From Clostridia bacterium (lineage in GTDB: Bacteria; Bacillota_A; Clostridia; Christensenellales; CAG-138), in assembly GCA_017394605.1 (NCBI GenBank), contig JAFPXU010000154.1, positions 1 through 42,912 on the forward strand: a DNA stretch of 42,912 bases, written 5' to 3'. Shown here in pieces: positions 31,610 through 38,346 of the stretch. Positions within the stretch are counted from its first letter, which is position 1. Each line of letters starts with the position of its first letter. The notes below the pieces were generated by a model. That model was not told where the DNA came from. It did no database searches and saw only the letters and a program-made list of their open reading frames with translations. The position numbers were made by a program, and so were the translations under genes.

Positions 31610-31646
31610 AACACAAAGGCTGCCGCGCCATAGCAGTGCGGCAGCC
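31610..31646 (-). terminator. Terminator of the peptide-exporter operon
   Basis: On the minus strand GGCTGCCGC and GCGGCAGCC form a perfect 9-bp stem with an 11-nt loop, followed by TTTGTGTTT. It lies 88 bp after the last exporter gene, back to back with the opposing lipoprotein terminator. Confidence 0.7.
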
Positions 31647-31663
31647 GAATAACAATCATTCGC

Positions 31664-31732
31664 TCAGGAATCGGTATCGCCTGCGCATTGGGAATCGCGG
31701 AAGGCATCCTGCTGCCGATCCGGTTTCACCAT
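31664..31732 (-). CDS. Possible 22-residue ORF at the end of the exporter operon
   Basis: An ATG at 31732 lies right after the stop codon of the last ABC gene (AAATGATATGG), giving a hydrophilic peptide that starts MVKPDRQQD and contains one Cys. It ends before the operon terminator. The AAAGAG within the preceding gene could serve as a weak ribosome binding site. There is no Gly-Gly leader. It is not a recognisable precursor and could be chance. Confidence 0.2.
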   Translation of the reverse strand: MVKPDRQQDAFRDSQCAGDTDS

Positions 31733-31733
31733 A

Positions 31734-34160
31734 TCATTTCTCTTTGTTCGAATCATCCTGACAAGCAGCGTCTGTCGGCTCCTCAGTATCATTCACTTCT
31801 TCGGAGTCTTCGGACTCACTTCCGTTTTGTTCTTCATCCGCTGCGATTTCAGTCTCTTCCGCTGCGTCAGCGCTGTCCTCGGTTTCATCTTCATCCGTTT
31901 CTTCTGGTTCAAGCGGCTCACCTGGTACCATAACGCTTTCCTGTGCTTCGGCGTCGCCATCTTCTCCCGCTTCCTGCTTCGGATTGATCTGCTGGCGTTC
32001 AACAAGTTCCTTGAAAAATCCGTTCAGCTTGATCAGCTCATCATATGTTCCGTCCTCCACGATCCGCCCCTTGTCCAGAACGATGATACGATCGCACTGG
32101 CGAATCGTGGAAAGCCTGTGCGCAACAACCAACCTGGTGCATTTTAGCTGATCCAGGAATTCGGATATTTTCTTCTGCGTAATGTTGTCAAGTGCGGACG
32201 TTGCCTCGTCAAAGATCAGAATGCGCGGTTTCGGGGCTACAGCCCGGGCAATCATCAGACGCTGTTTCTGGCCGCCGGAAATTCCACCGGATCCTTCCGC
32301 AATCAGGGTAAACATTCCCATGGGCATCTGACGGATATCATCCGCTATGCCGGCATATTCCGCTGCCTCCCAGGCATCGTCCATCGTCAGCCATGGTGCG
32401 GAAATCGTGATGTTTGAAAAGATATCTCCCTGAAACAGCTTTCCATCCTGCATGACCGTACCGATCTTTCTGTGCAGGGATTTCAGATCGATCGTGCTGA
32501 GATCTTTCCCGTCGTAATAAATGGCGCCCTTCTGTGGCTTCTCGAACCCGAGCATCAACCGGATAAGGGTCGATTTTCCGCAGCCGGTCGTTCCTACGAT
32601 GGCTACGTACTGTCCGCTCTTGATCTTAAGGGAAAGATTGTTTACGATCAGCGGCCCGTTATTCTCATATTTGAAGGATACATTGCTGACTTCGATATTT
32701 CCATTCAGCTGCGTGATCACCCGTTTGCCTTCCGCTACCTCCGGCTCCGCCTCCAGTATCGGTTTTGCCATTTTTAATACGGGCCCGATCTCGGCAAACG
32801 TCATCGCAGTTGATGCCAGCGACATAAAAGCGCCGGTTACAACGCCGTAAGCCGAATTGAAAGCCATATAATCTGGAACGGACACGCGGCTGAGCACCGA
32901 CATCTGATACATTACGATAGTACCTATCAATGAGATGGCGGTGGTGATCGCGCTGTTTACTGTCAGGAGCCGCGTCGGCTGATATGTCAGTTTAGAGCGT
33001 TTCGCATACAGATTTGCCCATCGGGAAAACATACGTTTTTCCGCTCCGGCAAGACGCACTTTCTGAACTCCGCTGATCAGCGCATAGACCATGCCGGATT
33101 CCTTGGCAGAGAGTTCCATTTCCTGTGAGCTGTATTTCTGCTGCACGATCGTCACGAAAGCAGACTGCGCAATCGTCACAAGAATAATGATCAGTGCAGG
33201 CACGACCAGTGCCGGCGCATAATGAAATATCTGTGCAATGGACGCAAGTGAAAACAGCGATGCAAGACCTGATGTGAAAATGGTCGAGATCAGCATGGAG
33301 CACAGCGTGTTCACCTGCTGAGTATGGGAGGATAATTCGCCGGATCCGTATTTTTTGAAAAAGGTCGTCGGCAGTGAAAGCACCCGCATCATTGTTGCCG
33401 CGGAAACGGAGATATCCATTTTTCTTGAAAGACGTCCCGTCGCGATGGAACTCGCTGTAGTCATCATCAGCTTGCTGATGGAAACCGTAATCAAATATAT
33501 GGCAGCGGCCAAAAGTAATCTCATGCTCTTGGAGTCCAATACGTCCTTATAGAGCAGTTTATTGATTGCCGGAATCAACATTCCGATTCCTGTCGCCAGA
33601 GCACTCGTCACCACTATCAACACCATATCGGAAACCGTAAGCGATTCCACGATATATCGGAGCAAGTGAGGAATACCCAGTTTCTTCAGAGGAAACGGCT
33701 TATAGAAACAAATAGCCTGACGTTCTAGAAGTTTCTCATTCTTCTTGCTGATCTTTACCTTTTTCCCAGTATTCGAGTCCAGAAAACTGTACCCGCTGAG
33801 TTTGTTCGGGAGCAGCGCTACCACTTCTCCTGTATCCGTTCTTATCCCCAGCATTGCTCCGGATGCGTCCTTGTACCACCCCTCATCCAGCTGCACGGTG
33901 CGCCGCATGATCCCGTTCGGACGCATCAGATACTCAAGCTGCTCGTCAAAGTCCTGTATGGATTCCGGAACCTCGCCCGTCTTGCAGTGATAATAATGCA
34001 GGATCTCATCGATCGCGTTTTTCGTCTTCTCAAAGTCATTCTTCAATGCAGCATTCGCCTTTGCACCGAGAACCGAATCAGCGATGGAAAGGAACGCATC
34101 GGCAAACAGCTCGTCATCCGACTGTTTTCTTTGTTTTATCTGTTCTTCAAACCAACCCAT
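31734..34160 (-). CDS. NHLM-type bacteriocin export ABC transporter, permease/ATP-binding subunit with acidic tail
   Basis: An 808-residue half-transporter without a peptidase domain. Residues 1-165 form an N-terminal soluble domain (GIRTDTGEVVALLPNK), as in the second ABC protein of NHLM systems. A six-helix membrane domain covers about 170-470. The ATPase domain (about 490-715) has Walker A GTTGCGKST, signature ISGGQKQR and Walker B LIFDEATSALD. The final 84 residues are extremely acidic and probably disordered, which I do not know from this family. It lies 11 bp after the peptidase-containing partner. It likely forms a heterodimer or a separate complex that exports peptides or helps maturation. 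Confidence 0.82.
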   Translation of the reverse strand: MGWFEEQIKQRKQSDDELFADAFLSIADSVLGAKANAALKNDFEKTKNAIDEILHYYHCKTGEVPESIQDFDEQLEYLMRPNGIMRRTVQLDEGWYKDASGAMLGIRTDTGEVVALLPNKLSGYSFLDSNTGKKVKISKKNEKLLERQAICFYKPFPLKKLGIPHLLRYIVESLTVSDMVLIVVTSALATGIGMLIPAINKLLYKDVLDSKSMRLLLAAAIYLITVSISKLMMTTASSIATGRLSRKMDISVSAATMMRVLSLPTTFFKKYGSGELSSHTQQVNTLCSMLISTIFTSGLASLFSLASIAQIFHYAPALVVPALIIILVTIAQSAFVTIVQQKYSSQEMELSAKESGMVYALISGVQKVRLAGAEKRMFSRWANLYAKRSKLTYQPTRLLTVNSAITTAISLIGTIVMYQMSVLSRVSVPDYMAFNSAYGVVTGAFMSLASTAMTFAEIGPVLKMAKPILEAEPEVAEGKRVITQLNGNIEVSNVSFKYENNGPLIVNNLSLKIKSGQYVAIVGTTGCGKSTLIRLMLGFEKPQKGAIYYDGKDLSTIDLKSLHRKIGTVMQDGKLFQGDIFSNITISAPWLTMDDAWEAAEYAGIADDIRQMPMGMFTLIAEGSGGISGGQKQRLMIARAVAPKPRILIFDEATSALDNITQKKISEFLDQLKCTRLVVAHRLSTIRQCDRIIVLDKGRIVEDGTYDELIKLNGFFKELVERQQINPKQEAGEDGDAEAQESVMVPGEPLEPEETDEDETEDSADAAEETEIAADEEQNGSESEDSEEVNDTEEPTDAACQDDSNKEK

Positions 34161-34171
34161 GCAGAATCTCC

Positions 34172-36361
34172 TTAATCACCGGCGACGAGCTTTGTATATA
34201 AGCCGTTCATTGCCATCAGTTCGTCATGTGTGCCGCGTTCAGCTACTTTTCCGTGATCCAGGACAATAATCTCGTCGCAATCCCTGATTGTTGACAGTCT
34301 GTGCGCCACAACAACGCACGCAATTCCTCTGTCCTCGATGCACTTGACAACTTCATATTCCGTCTTCGCATCCAACGCGGATGTTGCTTCGTCCATAATA
34401 ATGACTGTCGGATCCTGTGCCAGCACGCGTGCGATTTCAAGCCTCTGTCTTTGTCCGCCGGAAAAATCGCGGCCGCCTTCTATCAGTTTGTGCTGGTATC
34501 CGCCGTCGCGCTGCATTATGTCGTCATGAATCTGCGCGTCTCTCGCGGCCATGATCATCTCGAAGTCCTCAATGGACTGGTCCCACATTTTAATATTGTT
34601 TTCGATCGTATCTTCGAACAGGATAATATCCTGATCCACGACCGCCACGGAACCGGTAAACACATTATGATCTATCTGTGAAAGCGGTTTTCCGTCAAAC
34701 AGGATCTCTCCGCTCCACGGCTGATTAAGACCAGAAATCAATTTCGCAAGCGTTGATTTCCCGCAGCCGGAGGGGCCTACAAACGCGACTCTGCGTCCCG
34801 GCTTCAGCGTCAGGCTGAAATCCTCGATCAGAGGATCCTGAAGCTTCGAATATCCGAACGTGACATGACGCATTTCGATATTCCCCGTCAGCTTGGCGTA
34901 CGATTCCCCTTTCTTTACCTCCGGAGCCTGGAACACGGGATCGTCAGGATACTGCATGACGTCCTCAACCCGCTCCATATCCGTACGCATCTCCTGGATA
35001 GTCTGTCCCACTTCAATGAGTGAAGTCGCAGGGGACGTAAACGCAAGCAAATACCCCTGGAAAGTCATGATCAAGCCCGGTCTGAATTGTCCTTGAATCG
35101 TCAGAAAAATACCGATCAGCACAACAGCAGCGTCAGCGACTGCGGATACGATACTCGGGACCAGACCGAGATACTGATTCAGTTTGGAGAATTTCACCGT
35201 TGACGCGTTGACGCTTGCCTGATATCCCGCCCACTTTTCAAAGAATCCATTCTCTGCTCCGCTTGCTTTGATCGTTTCGATCATCTCGATACCCGTGACA
35301 GTTGCGCTGTACAGCTTCCCGCTGTCACGCATCTGAAGCCGGATGATATTGGTCCTCTTCTTCGAAATAATACGTGAAACAATCAGATTCACGGCGATTG
35401 AGACCAGACCGACCGCCGTCAGGACCAGGCTGATCCGAAGCATGACGATAAGATACAGGACTGCCATCCCCGTGTTCAGAAGGAGCGGCGTTACGGTATA
35501 TACCATCTGGTGCGCAATAGAGCCGTTTGTATCCTGACGCTGCTGAATATCGCCGGCAAGACGCTGCGAGAAAAACTCCATTGGCAGGTGAAGCACTTTC
35601 CACAGAAAACCTGTGCTTCCGACCGCGTCCAGTTTTGCGCTGATCCGCGCGGACGTAATGGCGTTCACCCATTCCGCAACGATTTGCGCTAAGCTGACTC
35701 CGATCAGAATCCCGAAGAACGGTATGGTCCATTCCGGATTCTTAAAGGTCAGGATTCTGTCCAGAAACACGGCGGAAAATGCCGGCTGAATGATGGTGAT
35801 CATCGCAGTGATGATACTGGTAATCAGAACAATCGCCACGATGCCGCCGGTTCCGGCCATCCGGCTCAATGCGAATTTCAGAACGCTCTTCGGTTTCCCG
35901 CCGGGTTCAAACTCGGGACCGGGCTCAAACATCATGCAGATTCCCGTAAAGCTCTCGTCAAACACATCCATTGCGACCGAGTATACCCCACGGGCAGGAT
36001 CGTTCAGTATCGCCTTATCTCCCTTGAATCCGTCCAAAACCACAAAGTGATTGAAGTTCCAGTGAATAATGCAGGGAAACTGTCCTTTTTCCCGCAGGTC
36101 TTCCGGTTCCATTTTAAAGGCGGCCGCTTCAAATCCGTAGTTCTTTGCCGCCTGCATTACGTTTTTCGCGTTGGAACCGTCTCTTGAAACGCCGCAGTCG
36201 AGGCGCACCTGCTCAAGCGGGATCCACTTGTTGTAATACGCAAGCACCATTGCAAGACTCGCAGCTCCGCACTCAAGCGCTTCCATCTGCATCACAACGG
36301 GAACCTTGGCGACCCCTTTCTTGACCGGCTGTTTATTTTTTATCTTTTTCGCGCCGTCCAT
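34172..36361 (-). CDS. NHLM-type bacteriocin export ABC transporter with C39 peptidase domain
   Basis: The 729-residue protein combines three domains. An N-terminal C39 peptidase (about residues 15-150) has C31 in QMEALECGAASLAM, H105 in NFNHFVVLDG and D121 in NDPARG. A six-helix ABC membrane domain covers about 165-460. The ATPase (about 490-725) has GPSGCGKST, FSGGQRQR and IIMDEATSALD. It should cut a double-glycine leader and export the released peptide. The QMEALECGAASLAM form is typical of the NHLM (nitrile hydratase/Nif11-leader) exporters. All catalytic residues are present, so it should be active. It lies between the adaptor (2-bp gap) and the second ABC gene. No precursor gene is visible. 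Confidence 0.88.
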   Translation of the reverse strand: MDGAKKIKNKQPVKKGVAKVPVVMQMEALECGAASLAMVLAYYNKWIPLEQVRLDCGVSRDGSNAKNVMQAAKNYGFEAAAFKMEPEDLREKGQFPCIIHWNFNHFVVLDGFKGDKAILNDPARGVYSVAMDVFDESFTGICMMFEPGPEFEPGGKPKSVLKFALSRMAGTGGIVAIVLITSIITAMITIIQPAFSAVFLDRILTFKNPEWTIPFFGILIGVSLAQIVAEWVNAITSARISAKLDAVGSTGFLWKVLHLPMEFFSQRLAGDIQQRQDTNGSIAHQMVYTVTPLLLNTGMAVLYLIVMLRISLVLTAVGLVSIAVNLIVSRIISKKRTNIIRLQMRDSGKLYSATVTGIEMIETIKASGAENGFFEKWAGYQASVNASTVKFSKLNQYLGLVPSIVSAVADAAVVLIGIFLTIQGQFRPGLIMTFQGYLLAFTSPATSLIEVGQTIQEMRTDMERVEDVMQYPDDPVFQAPEVKKGESYAKLTGNIEMRHVTFGYSKLQDPLIEDFSLTLKPGRRVAFVGPSGCGKSTLAKLISGLNQPWSGEILFDGKPLSQIDHNVFTGSVAVVDQDIILFEDTIENNIKMWDQSIEDFEMIMAARDAQIHDDIMQRDGGYQHKLIEGGRDFSGGQRQRLEIARVLAQDPTVIIMDEATSALDAKTEYEVVKCIEDRGIACVVVAHRLSTIRDCDEIIVLDHGKVAERGTHDELMAMNGLYTKLVAGD

Positions 36362-36363
36362 TG

Positions 36364-36855
36364 TTATTTACCCTTTGACACATCAATGAATGAAATCGGA
36401 CGTACGGTCTCCGTCGTAATCACCGCCTGATAAACACCGTCCGGAATATCGGCTTTCATTGTTGCAAGGTAAACCCACTGACCGACCGAAAGACTGCCGA
36501 CATGCAGACCGTACTCGGGAAAATCCCCCGTGATGGAAATAGGATCGGATCCCACTTCCTCAATCTGATACGTCTTCTCATTTACTTTAACCGTATCGCC
36601 GACATTCACTTCAGCATGTTTGTTTTCAGGCACATAGCATGTCAGCGACCCGTTTTGCGCAATCCCCGCGGTTGTCATTGTGGCGTCAACCTTTCCGAAA
36701 ACAATCCAAACGAGCATTCCTGCCAGCGCCAGAAGAATCGCAATCAGGATGAACCAGATCCCGGGCGTCGCGACCCTGATATATTCGTTCAGCTGTTCGG
36801 GAGATGTTACCCTTGTAATCGCTTTTTCCCGAAAAATATTCTTTTTCTCTTCCAT
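36364..36855 (-). CDS. Short HlyD-like adaptor of the NHLM exporter
   Basis: A 163-residue protein with a cytoplasmic N-terminus (REKAITRVTSPEQLNEYIRV, typical of NHLM secretion proteins), one membrane helix (about residues 31-53), and an outside beta domain (about 58-158) containing VPENKHAEVNVGDTVKVN and VYLATMKADIPDGVYQAVI. Classical HlyD adaptors are 250 residues or more because of a coiled-coil hairpin between the lipoyl halves; here it is absent. The frame is clean, so this looks like a natural short form rather than damage. GAGAGGG precedes the ATG. The next gene starts 2 bp after its stop. Confidence 0.75.
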   Translation of the reverse strand: MEEKKNIFREKAITRVTSPEQLNEYIRVATPGIWFILIAILLALAGMLVWIVFGKVDATMTTAGIAQNGSLTCYVPENKHAEVNVGDTVKVNEKTYQIEEVGSDPISITGDFPEYGLHVGSLSVGQWVYLATMKADIPDGVYQAVITTETVRPISFIDVSKGK

Positions 36856-36892
36856 TTTTACCCTCTCAGTGCCTGTTTCTCATAGTTGTATC

Positions 36893-37672
36893 TTATATTT
36901 CATCGAATGCATGTCCCTGGTATCCCAGTGCCTTCGAAATATCCCTCGCAGCCTCAACGGCGCGTTTCTTAGCAAAAATAAACTCCGGCGAACCGTTCCG
37001 ATGGAACATACTGACAATTCCGAAACAATACCGCACCATTCCGCTATCATCGTAAATAGGCGCTCCCACGGAAGTCAACCCTATATGATATTCTCCGTCA
37101 TCCACGGCGTATCCCTGAATCGTGATCTTCTTAAGCTCGTCCTTCAGTTCCTCATAAGTCTGTATCGTTGCAGGGGTGAACATATGCATGCCTTGTTCCG
37201 CAATGATTCGCTTTACCTCTTCCTCGGGAAGGTACGCGAGCATAAGTTTTCCCTGCACCGTACAGTGCGGCGGCATTTTTGACCCGACTCTGGCAACGAC
37301 ATGAAACGGGCTGGTGGACTCGATGAAGGAAAGAAGCAGCGCTTCCCCGTGGGAAAGAAGCGTCAGGCTGACCGACTCCCCCAGTTCTCTTGATATCTGC
37401 TGCATATAAGGACGTGCGATTGCCGTAACGTTTCTGTTGCTGGCAGCTGCGCTTCCCATCTCGAATAGGCTCATTCCGAGCGCGTAGCGGCCGTCCTGTC
37501 CCTGTTCGATCAGATCCGCGTCACGCATTGTGGACAAAAGCCTGTGCACCGTGCTTTTGGCCATGCCGGTAACATTACTGATTTCGCGCAGCATCAACGG
37601 TCGCTGTGCTTTTTTCAGCGTCTGAAGAATCTCGATTGCACGTTCAAGAGATTGTACGGAATCCCCCGCCAC
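36893..37672 (-). CDS. IclR-family transcriptional regulator
   Basis: A 259-residue regulator. The N-terminal winged helix-turn-helix (about residues 5-65; LREISNVTGMAKSTVHRLLSTM) is followed by the IclR effector-binding domain (about 80-245; GESVSLTLLSHGEALLL, HCTVQGKLMLAYL, GYAVDDGEYHIGLTSVGAPIYD). The start is taken as GTG at 37672 because GGAGG lies 8 nt upstream; the TTG at 37687 overlaps that site. Only 37 bp separate it from the exporter adaptor gene on the same strand, with no terminator, so it probably controls and shares the message of the exporter operon. IclR proteins usually sense small carboxylic or aromatic metabolites, which is unusual for a bacteriocin exporter. Confidence 0.87.
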   Translation of the reverse strand: MAGDSVQSLERAIEILQTLKKAQRPLMLREISNVTGMAKSTVHRLLSTMRDADLIEQGQDGRYALGMSLFEMGSAAASNRNVTAIARPYMQQISRELGESVSLTLLSHGEALLLSFIESTSPFHVVARVGSKMPPHCTVQGKLMLAYLPEEEVKRIIAEQGMHMFTPATIQTYEELKDELKKITIQGYAVDDGEYHIGLTSVGAPIYDDSGMVRYCFGIVSMFHRNGSPEFIFAKKRAVEAARDISKALGYQGHAFDEI

Positions 37673-37704
37673 ACGCTCGTCCTCCAATAGACATACTTAT
37701 AGTT

Positions 37705-37710
37705 ATTATA
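37705..37710 (-). promoter_or_regulatory. Candidate -10 element of the IclR-exporter operon
   Basis: A perfect TATAAT on the minus strand lies 33 bp before the GTG start. No good -35 hexamer is seen upstream, where a T-rich terminator from the previous gene lies. An activator or extended contacts may be needed. Confidence 0.4.
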
Positions 37711-37733
37711 TAACGCGAATAAACCCTGAAAAT

Positions 37734-37764
37734 AAAAAAAAAGAACAGAATTTTAGCTCTGTTC
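37734..37764 (-). terminator. Rho-independent terminator of the topA-SRAP operon
   Basis: On the minus strand GAACAGA and TCTGTTC form a perfect 7-bp stem followed by nine T. The first arm overlaps the last codons of the SRAP gene, so the terminator begins within the coding region. Confidence 0.8.
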
Positions 37765-38346
37765 ATAAGTAACGGATGTTTCGGCGTATTGGATCGCTTC
37801 CTGATAAGGAAGATCGCAGGACAGCCATTCCGAAACTCTGTCCTGTGGGATAATCAGCGGCATTCGCTTGTGTATGAAAGCGATCTCATCCCCCGCATCT
37901 CTGGTCAAAATGGAAAAACTGGGGAGTTTTTCCTTTGATGACCGGATGTACAGCCCGGCAAGAAACAATTTTCTGGACGGATTGCTGAATGCATATCGGG
38001 TTTTAATTCCGTCCTTCTTGCTCCATTCATAATAGGCCGAAGCAGGGATCAAGCACCTCCTGTCCTCCGTGCTGGCGGCAAAGAACGCCTTTTCCGGCGC
38101 AGTCTCGCATCGCGCGTTGATCACCGTCAGATTTCTGGACGGATGCGGGAATCCCCACCTCATCGGAAAACAGCCCGGTTCCCTGTGCCGCATGTCGGGT
38201 GCGACGACCGGAACAATGTCCGATGGGAAAATATCGCCGGAAATTTTGATAGGGACACCCAGTCTCTTCGCACGGCTTTCCGCCTGCGAAAACAGTTCGC
38301 AAAACTCCGGATCCGTATCAGCATCAAGGCGATACCGCCCGCACAT
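37753..38346 (-). CDS. SRAP family DNA-protein crosslink repair protein (YedK/HMCES-like)
   Basis: A 197-residue protein with the SRAP hallmarks: C2 directly after Met (MCGRYR), N77 in INARCET, E107 in YYEW and H159 in FIHKRMPLII. C2 forms a stable thiazolidine crosslink to abasic sites in single-stranded DNA, shielding them at replication forks; the other residues help form or release it. Its start overlaps the topA stop by one base (TAATG), so its synthesis is coupled to that of topoisomerase I. Length is typical (about 200-230). Confidence 0.9.
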   Translation of the reverse strand: MCGRYRLDADTDPEFCELFSQAESRAKRLGVPIKISGDIFPSDIVPVVAPDMRHREPGCFPMRWGFPHPSRNLTVINARCETAPEKAFFAASTEDRRCLIPASAYYEWSKKDGIKTRYAFSNPSRKLFLAGLYIRSSKEKLPSFSILTRDAGDEIAFIHKRMPLIIPQDRVSEWLSCDLPYQEAIQYAETSVTYEQS

